Origin: Candidatus Nitrotoga sp. CP45
GTDB lineage: Bacteria; Pseudomonadota; Gammaproteobacteria; Burkholderiales; Gallionellaceae
NCBI GenBank assembly: GCA_945874105.1
Contig: CAMCFJ010000001.1
Coordinates: 1 to 64,000 of the forward strand
Direction of reading: 5' to 3'
Length of the DNA stretch: 64,000 nt
The translations under genes were made by a program, and so were the position numbers. The first letter of the stretch is position 1, and every line of letters begins with the position of its first letter. Positions 18,299-27,839 of the stretch are shown here, one piece after another. The notes beneath the pieces are model-generated. The model had not been told where the DNA came from and did not search any database. It saw only the letters and a list, made by a program, of their open reading frames with translations.

Positions 18299-20140
18299 TT
18301 ATTTTTTGCGCGGCATGTATAGGTCAGTAATACTGCCTTCGGCAATTTCCGCTGCGAAGCCGACAGTTTCTGACAGCGTGGGGTGCGGGTGGATAGTCAG
18401 ACCGATGTCTTCCATGTTCGCACCCATTTCCAGCGCAAGCACAGTTTCGGCGATCAATTCCCCCGCATTGCTGCCCACGATGCCGGCACCGAGAATACAT
18501 TTTGTTTGCGGGTCATACAGCAGCTTGGTAAGGCCTTCTTCACCCCCCATTGACAGTGCACGGCCGCTTGCCGCCCATGGAAAGGACGCTTTCTCATAGG
18601 CGATGCCCTGTGCTTTAGCCTGCGTTTCGGTCAGACCCATCCAGGAAATTTCCGGATCGGTATACGCCACAGACGGAATGGTAAGCGCATCGAAGCTGGC
18701 TTTATGCCCGGCAATAACTTCCGCCGCCACTTTGCCTTCATGCGTTGCCTTGTGCGCCAGCATGGGGTCGCCAACAATGTCGCCGACAGCATAGATGTGC
18801 GGCACATTGCTGCGCTGCTGTTTATCCACCGGGATAAAACCGCGTTCATTGACCACTACGCCTGCCGCTGCTGCGTTAATTTCGTGTCCGTTTGGACGAC
18901 GTCCTACGGCGAGCAGCACACGGTCGTATAGTTGCGGCTGCGGTGCATTGTTACCCTCGAAGGTTATATTCAGTCCTTCCTTCGTGGCCTCAATTTTGGT
19001 GACCTTGGTCTTCAGGTAAATTGCTTCGTAACGTTTTTCGATGCGCTTGTGCAATGGACGCACAAGGTCGCGATCAGCGCCGGGAATCAGGCCATCGGCC
19101 AATTCGACCACAGAAATTTTGGAGCCTAGCGCGTCATATACCGTGCCCATCTCCAAGCCGATGATGCCGCCGCCAATAATCAACATACGTTCAGGAATAT
19201 CCTGCAACAGCAATGCACCGGTGGAATCAATCAAGCGTGGATCATCGTATGGAAAGCCGGGAATACGCGCCACGCTGGAGCCTGCTGCAATGATGGCATT
19301 ATCAAACGTGATGGTTTTGTTGCCGTCGCTGGTTTCCACCGTGATGCTGTTAGGCGAGCTGAATTTCGCCACACCGTAAACGACTTGAACTTTGCGCTGC
19401 CTGGATAAAACTGCTAAACCGCCGGTTAGCTTGGCGATAACGCTTTCCTTCCAGCTGCGGATTTTATTAATGTCGATTGCCGGTTTGCTGAAAGTTACAC
19501 CATGACGCGAAACTTCATCTGCCTCGGTGATAACCTTGGCGACATGCAACAACGCCTTCGACGGGATGCAGCCTACATTAAGACACACGCCGCCCAGTTT
19601 GGAGTGGCGTTCAATCAGGATGACTTGTTTGCCCAGATCGGCAGCACGGAAAGCTGCGGTATAGCCACCGGGACCGGCGCCCAGAACGACTATTTCGGCA
19701 TGAAGATCACCTTTTTCAAAAGGGGGTGGGGTTGGGATAGCAAATTCCGGAGTCGAAGAAGGAGCAGGAGTGTCATGACCCATCTTTTCCTCCACGCTTT
19801 CTTTATCGGGTGAGGGGGTTGGCTGTTCTTCTGAAAAAGGGGGAATGGAAGCGACTGAAGTGGATTGAACAGATGAGGAAATGGCTCCTTCCGCTGCCGA
19901 TTCTGCTTCCAACATTAAAATCAAATCGCCTTGGTTGACCTTGTCTCCAATCTTGATCTTTAGTTCTTTCACCACCCCGGCAACGGGGGAAGGCACTTCT
20001 ACAGTTGCCTTGTCGGTTTCCAATGTGATCAGCGATTGCTCTGCGGTTACGGTCTCGCCTATTTTTACCAGCACCTCGATAACGGATACACCCTTAAAGT
20101 CACCGATATCCGGCACGTTAACTGCGATGGTTTGTTTCAT
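18299..20140 (-). CDS. lpdA: Dihydrolipoyl dehydrogenase with N-terminal lipoyl domain
   Basis: E3 subunit of 2-oxo-acid dehydrogenase complexes, reoxidising dihydrolipoamide with NAD+. The 613-residue form carries a lipoyl domain at residues 1-80, with Lys44 in ETDKATVEV as the attachment site, joined by a Pro/Ser-rich linker (~85-150). The flavoenzyme follows: FAD motif [17 protein letters not shown], redox disulfide [16 protein letters not shown] motif [12 protein letters not shown] and catalytic His in HPHPTLSE. This fusion is typical of the betaproteobacterial pyruvate dehydrogenase E3, whose gene usually follows aceE-aceF. Here those genes are absent from the window, so the partner complex must be encoded elsewhere. 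Confidence 0.95.
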   Translation of the reverse strand: MKQTIAVNVPDIGDFKGVSVIEVLVKIGETVTAEQSLITLETDKATVEVPSPVAGVVKELKIKIGDKVNQGDLILMLEAESAAEGAISSSVQSTSVASIPPFSEEQPTPSPDKESVEEKMGHDTPAPSSTPEFAIPTPPPFEKGDLHAEIVVLGAGPGGYTAAFRAADLGKQVILIERHSKLGGVCLNVGCIPSKALLHVAKVITEADEVSRHGVTFSKPAIDINKIRSWKESVIAKLTGGLAVLSRQRKVQVVYGVAKFSSPNSITVETSDGNKTITFDNAIIAAGSSVARIPGFPYDDPRLIDSTGALLLQDIPERMLIIGGGIIGLEMGTVYDALGSKISVVELADGLIPGADRDLVRPLHKRIEKRYEAIYLKTKVTKIEATKEGLNITFEGNNAPQPQLYDRVLLAVGRRPNGHEINAAAAGVVVNERGFIPVDKQQRSNVPHIYAVGDIVGDPMLAHKATHEGKVAAEVIAGHKASFDALTIPSVAYTDPEISWMGLTETQAKAQGIAYEKASFPWAASGRALSMGGEEGLTKLLYDPQTKCILGAGIVGSNAGELIAETVLALEMGANMEDIGLTIHPHPTLSETVGFAAEIAEGSITDLYMPRKK

Positions 20141-20207
20141 AATTTTCTTTCGTGATCATTTCAGGCAGGTGCATAGCCACATAAACTCTCGGTGAGAAAT
20201 GTGCCTG

Positions 20208-21467
20208 CTAACGTCTTATCTGTCCGCTGCCCAGCACAATAAACTTCTGCGAGGTTAGTCCTTCCAACCCTACCGGGCCGCGCGCGTGAATTTTGTCAGT
20301 CGAGATACCGATTTCCGCGCCTAATCCATATTCAAAGCCATCGGCAAAGCGCGTTGAAGCATTCACCATCACCGAGCTGGAATCCACTTCGCGTAAAAAG
20401 CGCATCGCCTTGGTGTAATTCTCGGTCACGATGCTGTCGGTATGCTGTGATCCGTAGGTATTGATATGCGCGATAGCATCATCCAACCCAGCGACCACGC
20501 GCACGCTCAAAATCGGCGCAAGATATTCAGTGCGCCAATCTTCTTCTGTAGCAACTGCCATTTGCGTAACAAGTTTACAAGCGGCCACATCACCGCGCAG
20601 CTCCACGCCCTTATCCAGATATATTTTACATAATTGAGGCAGTACTCGTGCCGCCACACTGGCAGCCACCAACAACGTTTCCATGGCATTACACACACCG
20701 TAACGGTGGGTTTTGGAGTTGTCGGCAATACGGATGGCTTTTTCCAAATCAGCCTCGTCGTCGATATATACATGGCAGATACCGTCCAGGTGTTTTATAA
20801 CCGGCACACGGGCTTCTTTCGAGATGCGCGCGATTAGACTTTTTCCGCCACGTGGCACGATCACGTCCACGTATTCCTGCATGGTAATAAGCTCGCCTAC
20901 TGCCGCACGGTCGGTCGTGCTGATCACCTGCACCGCACTTGCCGGCAAGCCGGCTTCGCGCAGCCCTTGCTGCACGCATGCTGCAATTGCCTGGTTGGAA
21001 TGAATCGCCTCGGAGCCACCGCGTAAGATGGCGGCATTGCCTGATTTCAGGCACAGCCCTGCGGCATCAGCCGTCACATTAGGGCGCGATTCATAAATGA
21101 TGCCAATAACGCCAAGCGGCACACGCATCTTACCAACCTGAATGCCGGAGGGACGATACTTCAGGTCGCTAATCTCACCGATGAGGTCTGGCAGGGCAGC
21201 TATTTGTAATAGCCCTTCCGCCATGCTGTGCACGGTTTTTTCAGTCAGGGTGAGACGGTCGATGGAGGCGGCATCCATCCCGTTAACACGCGCAGCAGCG
21301 GTATCCTTGGCGTTCGCCGTAATGAGTTGTGCGGTGCTGCTCAGGATCGCAGCAGCAATATTTTCCAGGGCACGATTTTTTGCCGCAGTACCGGCTTGCG
21401 CCATAATGCGCGAAGCGGCACGAGCCTCCTGCCCGACCTGTTGCATGTACGTTTTTATGTCATCCAT
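20208..21467 (-). CDS. proA: Glutamate-5-semialdehyde dehydrogenase (gamma-glutamyl phosphate reductase)
   Basis: ProA reduces gamma-glutamyl phosphate with NADPH to glutamate semialdehyde, the second step of proline synthesis. The 419-residue reading starts at 21467, where a GAGG box sits 5-6 nt upstream; an in-frame ATG at 21482 would add five residues and swallow this box. Family signatures are [33 protein letters not shown], the cofactor loop [14 protein letters not shown] and [16 protein letters not shown] near the end. The catalytic Cys is in [13 protein letters not shown]. It is divergent from trpC with only 80 bp between. No proB is nearby. Confidence 0.96.
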   Translation of the reverse strand: MDDIKTYMQQVGQEARAASRIMAQAGTAAKNRALENIAAAILSSTAQLITANAKDTAAARVNGMDAASIDRLTLTEKTVHSMAEGLLQIAALPDLIGEISDLKYRPSGIQVGKMRVPLGVIGIIYESRPNVTADAAGLCLKSGNAAILRGGSEAIHSNQAIAACVQQGLREAGLPASAVQVISTTDRAAVGELITMQEYVDVIVPRGGKSLIARISKEARVPVIKHLDGICHVYIDDEADLEKAIRIADNSKTHRYGVCNAMETLLVAASVAARVLPQLCKIYLDKGVELRGDVAACKLVTQMAVATEEDWRTEYLAPILSVRVVAGLDDAIAHINTYGSQHTDSIVTENYTKAMRFLREVDSSSVMVNASTRFADGFEYGLGAEIGISTDKIHARGPVGLEGLTSQKFIVLGSGQIRR

Positions 21468-21547
21468 TTCTACCTCGCCCATCTATAAGTGCGCATTTTA
21501 CCATTGCACTTAAGTTAAAATGCGCTCCTTGTATATTAGGGTTCGCC

Positions 21548-22339
21548 ATGTCTGACATTCTGCAAAAAATTCTTACTGTTAAGGCGCAAGAAATTGCTGT
21601 CGCAAAAGCCAATTGCTCATGGGAAACCATGCGTGCCAAGGCGGAGCAAGCCTTACCCACTCGTGATTTTGTCGGAGCAATTCGCAGCAAAATTACAGCA
21701 GGCCAGCCCGCAGTGATAGCCGAAATTAAAAAAGCCAGCCCAAGCAAAGGTGTGTTGCGCGCGGATTTTCGCCCGGCGGAAATCGCCGCCAGCTATGCAA
21801 GTCACGGTGCGGCCTGTCTGTCAGTGCTAACCGATGCGCAATTTTTTCAAGGCAGTGCCGAGTATTTGCAAGCAGCGCGGGCCGCGTGTTCAATCCCGGT
21901 GCTGCGCAAGGATTTCATGGTGGATACCTACCAAATTTATCAGGCTCGTGCGTTAGGAGCGGACTGTATCCTGCTGATTGCGGCGGCATTAAGTTTGGCG
22001 CAGATGCAGGAATTCGAGGCTTTGGCACACAGCCTGAGACTAAGCGTGCTGATAGAAGTGCATAATAAAACAGAATTGGACGAGGCATTGCAACTCACCG
22101 CCCCGCTCATCGGGATCAATAATCGCAACCTGCGTACTTTTGAGGTAAATCTGCAAACCACGCTGGATTTATTACCGCACATTCCACAAGAACGTATTGT
22201 GGTTACCGAAAGTGGCATCCTCCAAGCAGAAGATGTACAGCTGATGCGCAACAATCACGTCAATGCTTTCTTGGTAGGCGAGGTATTTATGCGTGCGCCC
22301 GAGCCAGGTGTTGCATTAGCTCAGTTGTTTGGGTTGTGA
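21548..22339 (+). CDS. trpC: Indole-3-glycerol-phosphate synthase
   Basis: TrpC closes the indole ring of carboxyphenylamino-deoxyribulose phosphate in tryptophan synthesis. The 263-residue TIM barrel has the usual family signatures: [16 protein letters not shown] (catalytic Lys), [34 protein letters not shown] and VTESGILQ. It stands apart from trpGD here, although in many betaproteobacteria trpC follows trpD. A hairpin terminator follows within 25 bp. Confidence 0.96.
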   Translation: MSDILQKILTVKAQEIAVAKANCSWETMRAKAEQALPTRDFVGAIRSKITAGQPAVIAEIKKASPSKGVLRADFRPAEIAASYASHGAACLSVLTDAQFFQGSAEYLQAARAACSIPVLRKDFMVDTYQIYQARALGADCILLIAAALSLAQMQEFEALAHSLRLSVLIEVHNKTELDEALQLTAPLIGINNRNLRTFEVNLQTTLDLLPHIPQERIVVTESGILQAEDVQLMRNNHVNAFLVGEVFMRAPEPGVALAQLFGL

Positions 22340-22361
22340 TGCATATCACCGCATCAATAAA

Positions 22362-22387
22362 AAACGGGCACCTGCAGGTGCCCGTTT
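22362..22387 (-). terminator. Terminator between trpC and the porin gene
   Basis: AAACGGGCACC, loop TGCA, GGTGCCCGTTT: a perfect 11-bp stem. Read on the minus strand a T-rich run follows, so it mainly terminates the porin gene; on the plus strand it can also stop trpC though with a weaker T-run. Confidence 0.88.
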
Positions 22388-22424
22388 ACGATCAAACTAT
22401 TAATCCTCTTTCGAGGACGATAGT

Positions 22425-23513
22425 TTAGAACGAATGTTTCATACCAGCCGAGAAAGCAGAAGGTGATCCACCAGTCCCTTGATTGCTAACGGAAGTGCTG
22501 CCACTGTTCCAGCCAAGGCCGTAAAGGCCATTAGAATCAACGTCTAACTTGGTGTACAAAGCATACAGCGTAGTGTGAGCGGTCATTTTGTGGTCATAAC
22601 CAACTGAATATTGCTTGGCTCCTGTGTTGGAAGCACCACCAACTTCATTATCAATATCTGTATACGCCAACTTAAGCGCATCAGTTGAAGTTACGTTGTA
22701 CTTACCGGATAGATACCAGCCACGGGAACTACCAGAAGCATTTCTGTTGCTGATCTTTTCATAAACACCATTTATCGCAAAGGCATCTACCGCGTAACCC
22801 CCGGCAATTTTCCAAGCATCTGTGCTTAGGTTGTTTAAGGCCAGACCATTACTGATGCTTTGATAAGCTACAGTGGCGGAATATGGGCCTGCGTTGTACA
22901 TACCAGCAACCGACATACCCTCATTCGTATTGAACAAACTGTTAAGCGTACCCACTGTTGGCGTATTAAAGCCAGGTGCTGTTCCGCCTTGATCGCCAAA
23001 ATAAGAAGCCGCTGCACTGAAACCGGAGTAATTCAAGCTGTTGAAACCAACGGAGTTGCTTGCACGAACGTCATGACCGAGACCCATCAAGGAACGGTTA
23101 TCCGCAATGGTGTTGTGGAACATGTCCATGCCGCGTGTTGCCAGCTTGTAAGGTGTATCGAAACGGCCCAATCTTACAGTACCCGCTGTGTCGCTTTTCA
23201 AGCCAGCGAAGGTATCACGGAAAGCAACTGCTGTTCCAGAACCTGGGTTTTCTGTACCGCCTAAACCTGCGCCAATTGCAATTTGGTTTTCAATTTGCCA
23301 GATTGCTGACAAACCGCCACCCAAATCTTCAGAACCCTTAAAGCCTATGCGTGATGCATTGCTGCCTACTCCATGGCTGTCTCTGTTGTTATCATTGTCT
23401 ATGACATCATAGGATACGTTAGCTTGACCGTAAATACTCATTTCGGCCATTGCTACAGAGCTCGCACATACACCCGCGACGGCTAGAGCAATCAAACTCT
23501 TATTCATGTTCAT
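22425..23513 (-). CDS. General Gram-negative porin
   Basis: A 362-residue outer-membrane beta-barrel of the betaproteobacterial general porin family (OmpC-like trimers for small solutes). The start at 23513 is set by a GGAG box 8 nt upstream and leads straight into a signal peptide (MNMNKSLIALAVAGVCASSV, cleavage after AMA). The mature protein opens with EMSIYGQANVSYD, the typical first strand. It continues with SRIGFKGSEDLGGGLSAIWQ and the L3-type region TFAGLKSDTAGTVRLGRFD, and ends in a terminal Phe (GMKHSF), the BAM recognition signal. It is a single-gene unit with a strong terminator, typical of a highly expressed porin. Confidence 0.94.
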   Translation of the reverse strand: MNMNKSLIALAVAGVCASSVAMAEMSIYGQANVSYDVIDNDNNRDSHGVGSNASRIGFKGSEDLGGGLSAIWQIENQIAIGAGLGGTENPGSGTAVAFRDTFAGLKSDTAGTVRLGRFDTPYKLATRGMDMFHNTIADNRSLMGLGHDVRASNSVGFNSLNYSGFSAAASYFGDQGGTAPGFNTPTVGTLNSLFNTNEGMSVAGMYNAGPYSATVAYQSISNGLALNNLSTDAWKIAGGYAVDAFAINGVYEKISNRNASGSSRGWYLSGKYNVTSTDALKLAYTDIDNEVGGASNTGAKQYSVGYDHKMTAHTTLYALYTKLDVDSNGLYGLGWNSGSTSVSNQGTGGSPSAFSAGMKHSF

Positions 23514-23782
23514 AAAATGTTCTCCTTGATTTACTAAATTGGTTTTCCGGGAAAACCTCTCAAACTTAAACCACTGATGAGAAGTCAGATTGTATTCTGA
23601 CAGAGAGCTTAAGAGATAAGCAAGGCGCATGTTGTATTATTGCAACATAAATACAAACAATAAAATTCCTCTTAGCCCCCTTTAATTGCTAAGGACAAGA
23701 TTTGTTAAGAAGAAAATTGAAAGATGGTTCTAATATTGATAGCATTCACCGAGATAGCTATAAAAATGCAAAGGAGCGTTCC

Positions 23783-24409
23783 GTGCTGAGTTTCGACAGC
23801 TTGATTATCAAATTCGACAAGGGCTTGCGCACTCTATTTAGCGAGGCGCACAGTATCCGCCCTTTCCCTGATGCCGGTTTGCCGGATGCCGCATTGGACG
23901 AGAACGAGAAAAAGCTCGCGGCAGCGCTGATGCGAGTAAACCATAGCGGCGAGATTTGCGCTCAAGCGTTATATCAAGGGCAAGCACTGACGGCGCGTGA
24001 TCCTGTGGTGCAAAAGGAATTGCAACAGACAGCGAACGAGGAGACCGAGCATCTGGCATGGACGTCGCGACGTGTGCATGAATTAGGCGGCCATCTGAGC
24101 TTGCTCAATCCAATTTGGTATGGGAGTTCGTTGGCCATCGGCGCGCTCGCCGGATTGCTAGGCGATAAATGGAATCTTGGATTTATGGCGGAAACTGAAC
24201 GTCAGGTAGGTGCGCATTTGCAAAGTCATTTAGGGAGATTGCCGGAACAGGATATAAAAAGTCGTGTGGTTGTTCGGCAAATGCTCACAGACGAAGCTCG
24301 GCACGGGGATATTGCAGTGCAACTGGGTGGTGCGGAAATGCCACTGCCGATAAAGCTTGCGATGCAAGTGAGCGCAAAGGTAATGACTCAGACTGCATAT
24401 TGGATATAG
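23783..24409 (+). CDS. coq7: Demethoxyubiquinone hydroxylase Coq7
   Basis: Coq7 is a di-iron monooxygenase that hydroxylates C6 of the demethoxyubiquinol ring in ubiquinone synthesis. The GTG at 23783 is chosen because AAGGAG stands 6 nt upstream and gives 208 residues, the family's normal length; in-frame codons up to 23702 would add a Lys/Asp-rich head not seen in the family. Iron ligands fall in [25 protein letters not shown] and [10 protein letters not shown], the expected E, ExxH, E, ExxH set. The middle helix [17 protein letters not shown] is the membrane-associated segment. It is a single gene, and its stop codon is followed after one base by a MITE-type tip. Confidence 0.94.
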   Translation: MLSFDSLIIKFDKGLRTLFSEAHSIRPFPDAGLPDAALDENEKKLAAALMRVNHSGEICAQALYQGQALTARDPVVQKELQQTANEETEHLAWTSRRVHELGGHLSLLNPIWYGSSLAIGALAGLLGDKWNLGFMAETERQVGAHLQSHLGRLPEQDIKSRVVVRQMLTDEARHGDIAVQLGGAEMPLPIKLAMQVSAKVMTQTAYWI

Positions 24410-24410
24410 T

Positions 24411-24423
24411 TTAGAGGCGCCCT
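24411..24423. repeat. Solo MITE-type terminal 13-mer
   Basis: TTAGAGGCGCCCT one base after the coq7 stop codon, identical to the copies at 18258-18270 and 27175-27187. Confidence 0.7.
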
Positions 24424-24463
24424 ATAGTTTGGTGTTCACGGTGGATTCAAGTTCGAACTGCAC

Positions 24464-26716
24464 CTACTCTTGTCTGACGCAATCCACATAGTAGCGCGGT
24501 CCGTCACTCCCCCCATTTGCCACCAAGCCATGAATGTCACTCTCAAATCCTGGAAATTTCTGATTAAAGTCACGCGCAAATTTGAGGTAGTCCACGATGG
24601 TTTTGTTGAAGCGCTCACCCGGGATGAGTAGCGGAATGCCTGGCGGATAAGGCGTCAACAGCACGCTGGTGATGCGTCCTTCCAGTTCGTCAATCGACAC
24701 GCGGTCAATCTCGCCATGCGCCATTTTAGCGAAGGCGTCGGACGGTTTCATGGCAGGTTCCATGTTGGAAAGGTACATCTCGGTGGTTAATCGCGCTACG
24801 TCATTGATCTTGTAAATGCCGTGAATCTGGTCGCACAGGTCACGGAGGCCGATCTTCTCATAGCGTGCGTATTTGGCGACAAATTCGGGCAGCACGCGCC
24901 ATAGGGGCTGATTCTTGTCATAGTCATCCTTGAATTGCTGCAACTCGGTGACCATGGTATTCCAGCGTCCCTTGGTGATGCCAATGGTGAACATAATGAA
25001 AAAAGAATAGAGACCCGTTTTTTCCACCACAACACCGTTTTCCGCCAAGTACTTGGTGACGATGGCAGCCGGAATGCCGGAATCGGCGAAGTCCCCCCCG
25101 ACATCCAGCCCCGGGGTAATAATGGTGGCCTTGATCGGGTCGAGCATGTTGAAGCCCGGCGCCAGGTTGCCGAAGCCATGCCAGCGATCATCTGCACCCA
25201 GCATCCAGTCCGCGCGCGAAGCCATGCCTTCTTCGGCGAGATAGTCCGGCCCCCAAACTTTGAACCACCAATCTGCCCCCCACTCTTCATCCACCTTGCG
25301 CATGGCACGACGAAAATCGAGCGCTTCAGCAATGGATTCTTCTACCAGGGCAGTGCCGCCGGGAGGCTCCATCATTGCCGCAGCCACATCGCATGACGCG
25401 ATAATGGCGTACTGCGGGCTGGTAGAGGTATGCATCATATAGGCTTCGTTGAAGCAGTCACGATCCAGTTTGCGCGCCTCGCTGTCCTGCACCAAAATCT
25501 GTGAGGCTTGACTCAATCCGGCCAACATTTTATGCGTCGATTGTGTGGAAAACACCATGGATTCCTTGCATGGCTTACGGCCTTGGCCTATGGCGTGCAT
25601 ATCCTTGTAGAAATCATGAAAGGCGGCATGCGGTAGCCATGCCTCGTCGAAAAGCAGGGTATCAATTTGTCCATCCAGCATCTGCTTGAGCGTTTCCACG
25701 TTGTACAACACGCCATCGTAAGTACTCTGAGTGATAGTCAGGATTCGCGGCTTTTGCTTTTTATTCTTGATGAACGGATTGGCATCGATCTTGCGCTGGA
25801 TGGTCTCCATTTTAAACTCGTCCAGTGAAATCGGTCCGATGATGCCGAAATGATTGCGTGTCGGCATCAGGAATACGGGTATTGCTCCCGTCATGATGAT
25901 GGAATGCAAGATGGATTTATGACAGTTGCGATCCACCACCACGATGTCGTCTGGTGCGACGGTGGAATGCCATACGATTTTATTTGATGTAGAGGTGCCG
26001 TTAGTCACAAAAAACAGGTGATCGCAATTGAAAATACGCGCTGCATTTCGCTCGCTGGCCGCTACCGGTCCGGTATGGTCGAGCAGCTGACCGAGTTCGT
26101 CGACTGAGTTGCAAACGTCTGCACGCAACATGTTTTCGCCAAAAAACTGGTGAAACATCCGACCTACCGGCGATTTCAGGAAAGCCACTCCGCCCGAATG
26201 GCCGGGGCAATGCCAGGAATAGGAACCATCTTGCGCGTAATTAACCAGCGCGCGGAAAAACGGCGGGGCGAGTGAATCCAAATATAATCGGGCTTCGCGG
26301 AGGATGTGCCGCGCCACGAATTCCGGCGTGTCTTCATGCATATGAATGAACCCATGCAATTCGCGCAGGATGTCATTCGGGATATGGCGTGAAGTACGCG
26401 TTTCGCCGTATAGATAGATAGGGATATCGGCATTTTTAAAGCGGATCTCTTCCACGAAAGCGCGGATGCTTTTCAGTGCAATTGCCGTCTCTTCTTTGCT
26501 GCCACCGCCAAATTCCTCATCGTCAATCGATAGCAAAAATGCCGAAGCCCGGCTTTGCTGCTGCGCGAATGAAGTCAAATCCCCATAGCTTGTTATACCC
26601 AGCACCGCCATGCCTTCTTTCTGGATAGCCTCGGCCAAAGCGCGTACGCTCAGGCCACTGGAATTTTCCGAGCGGAAATCTTCGTCGATGATGATGATGG
26701 GAAAATCAAATTTCAT
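24464..26716 (-). CDS. Orn/Lys/Arg decarboxylase, PLP fold type I
   Basis: A 750-residue cytosolic decarboxylase of the bacterial class that includes AdiA, LdcI/CadA and SpeC/SpeF. The N-terminal ~130 residues form the response-regulator-like wing domain that builds decamers. The core has DHTGPVAASERNAARIF and VVDRNCHKSILHS, and the PLP-binding Lys is in STHKMLAGLSQ. The C-terminus has LLTPYPPGIPLLIPGERF. The length and the motifs around the PLP site look closest to the inducible arginine type (AdiA, ~755 residues), but substrate cannot be fixed from sequence. A small gene lies 48 bp upstream and may be co-transcribed. No antiporter is adjacent, so acid resistance is not implied; polyamine supply is equally likely. 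Confidence 0.92.
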   Translation of the reverse strand: MKFDFPIIIIDEDFRSENSSGLSVRALAEAIQKEGMAVLGITSYGDLTSFAQQQSRASAFLLSIDDEEFGGGSKEETAIALKSIRAFVEEIRFKNADIPIYLYGETRTSRHIPNDILRELHGFIHMHEDTPEFVARHILREARLYLDSLAPPFFRALVNYAQDGSYSWHCPGHSGGVAFLKSPVGRMFHQFFGENMLRADVCNSVDELGQLLDHTGPVAASERNAARIFNCDHLFFVTNGTSTSNKIVWHSTVAPDDIVVVDRNCHKSILHSIIMTGAIPVFLMPTRNHFGIIGPISLDEFKMETIQRKIDANPFIKNKKQKPRILTITQSTYDGVLYNVETLKQMLDGQIDTLLFDEAWLPHAAFHDFYKDMHAIGQGRKPCKESMVFSTQSTHKMLAGLSQASQILVQDSEARKLDRDCFNEAYMMHTSTSPQYAIIASCDVAAAMMEPPGGTALVEESIAEALDFRRAMRKVDEEWGADWWFKVWGPDYLAEEGMASRADWMLGADDRWHGFGNLAPGFNMLDPIKATIITPGLDVGGDFADSGIPAAIVTKYLAENGVVVEKTGLYSFFIMFTIGITKGRWNTMVTELQQFKDDYDKNQPLWRVLPEFVAKYARYEKIGLRDLCDQIHGIYKINDVARLTTEMYLSNMEPAMKPSDAFAKMAHGEIDRVSIDELEGRITSVLLTPYPPGIPLLIPGERFNKTIVDYLKFARDFNQKFPGFESDIHGLVANGGSDGPRYYVDCVRQE

Positions 26717-26764
26717 TCAGTGCTCCTTGGTGGGGAATATCTGCCGGGCAGCGAGTTGGTGCAG

Positions 26765-26986
26765 TTAGTCGCGCGGGGGATAGGGGTTTTTCAGGGCTTG
26801 GACCAGCTCAGTCAGTACCGCGCGAAACTGCTGTTCGTCACAACCCATTAATACTGCATCCTCCAGCGCATCCTGGCAGATTTGGCGGATTTCCTCCATG
26901 TTCTCGCTCAGCACCTTGTTCTTTTCCACGCACGCGACCACCTCGCCTGTGGGGCTGCGCCAAATGGTTTGCGGACATGATGCCAT
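26765..26986 (-). CDS. Small conserved-looking protein upstream of the decarboxylase
   Basis: A 73-residue soluble protein with no domain that I recognise. It begins MASCPQTIWRSPTGEVVACV and continues with a helical, acidic stretch (ENMEEIRQICQDALEDAVL) and a second helix FRAVLTELVQAL. Two or three cysteines are spread through it. A GAGG box lies about 10 nt before the ATG. The 48-bp spacing to the decarboxylase start suggests a shared transcript, so a role as a small regulator or partner of that enzyme is possible but not shown. Confidence 0.6.
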   Translation of the reverse strand: MASCPQTIWRSPTGEVVACVEKNKVLSENMEEIRQICQDALEDAVLMGCDEQQFRAVLTELVQALKNPYPPRD

Positions 26987-27044
26987 TAAATCTATGCCTC
27001 TATATGATTCAGTAGAACCGGAACGTAACCATGCATCTGATTTT

Positions 27045-27187
27045 AGGGCGCTTCTAAAAATTCAAGTTTCTAGGCAAGACAAGGCACGAGTAAAAAATTT
27101 GAGCGCAGCATATAGTTGATATGTAAGCGATAATTTTTTTCGAGTAACGCCGTATTGTGACGAAAATTGGATTTTTAGAGGCGCCCT
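27045..27187. mobile_element. MITE-like element with terminal inverted repeats
   Basis: A ~143-bp noncoding element bounded by near-perfect inverted repeats. The left end reads GGGCGCTTCTAAAAATTCAA; the right end, read inward on the other strand, is GGGCGCCTCTAAAAATCCAA (2 mismatches in 20). The interior has no ORF and contains GGCAAGACAAGGC and an AT-rich centre. The right tip abuts the dcd stop codon. Size, inverted ends and lack of coding capacity fit a miniature element moved in trans, but the family and target duplication could not be fixed. Confidence 0.7.
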
Positions 27188-27754
27188 TTATATTTTGGGT
27201 AGTGTAACCCCAACCTGCCCCTGATACTTGCCGCCCCTATCCTTGTATGAGACTTCGCATACTTCGTCGGATTCGAAGAAGATCACCTGCGCCACGCCTT
27301 CATTGGCGTAAATTTTCGCTGGCAGAGGCGTGGTATTGGAAAATTCCAGCGTCACATAACCCTCCCATTCCGGCTCCAACGGTGTGACATTGACGATAAT
27401 GCCGCACCGCGCGTAAGTAGATTTACCCAGGCAAATGGTCAGTATGCTGCGGGGGATGCGGAAGTGTTCCACGGTGCGTGCCAGCGCGAAAGAGTTGGGC
27501 GGGATGATGCAATAGTCGCTCTTGATCTCGACGAAAGAATCGGCATCGAAATTCTTCGGATCGACGATGGTGCTATTGATGTTGGTAAACAGCTTGAATT
27601 CGTCTGAGCAACGGACGTCATAGCCGTAGCTTGACGTGCCATATGACACGATGCGGTGGCCATCCCTTTCTTTCACCTGCCCCGGCTCGAACGGATCGAT
27701 CATGCCGTGCTCTTTGGCCATGTGACGTATCCACTTGTCTGATTTAATGCTCAT
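27188..27754 (-). CDS. dcd: dCTP deaminase
   Basis: Dcd deaminates dCTP to dUTP, feeding dTMP synthesis. The 188-residue trimeric enzyme matches the family length and has [22 protein letters not shown] at its start region, [17 protein letters not shown], the catalytic-Glu segment [17 protein letters not shown] and the C-terminal lid [11 protein letters not shown]. It lies 85 bp downstream of the apbC stop codon on the same strand, a gap long enough for its own promoter. Its stop codon directly touches the MITE-like element. Confidence 0.96.
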   Translation of the reverse strand: MSIKSDKWIRHMAKEHGMIDPFEPGQVKERDGHRIVSYGTSSYGYDVRCSDEFKLFTNINSTIVDPKNFDADSFVEIKSDYCIIPPNSFALARTVEHFRIPRSILTICLGKSTYARCGIIVNVTPLEPEWEGYVTLEFSNTTPLPAKIYANEGVAQVIFFESDEVCEVSYKDRGGKYQGQVGVTLPKI

Positions 27755-27839
27755 GTTTAGTTTGATACAGAAGTTATGGTCAAGGGAAAAAAATGAAAAT
27801 ATAAATGCTTCATGACACGTCGCATTTTACGTTTTCTCG

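Noticed and set aside
24796-25332. 178-codon minus-strand ORF within the decarboxylase
   Set aside because: Same-strand alternate frame with no homology pattern; the decarboxylase frame has catalytic motifs.
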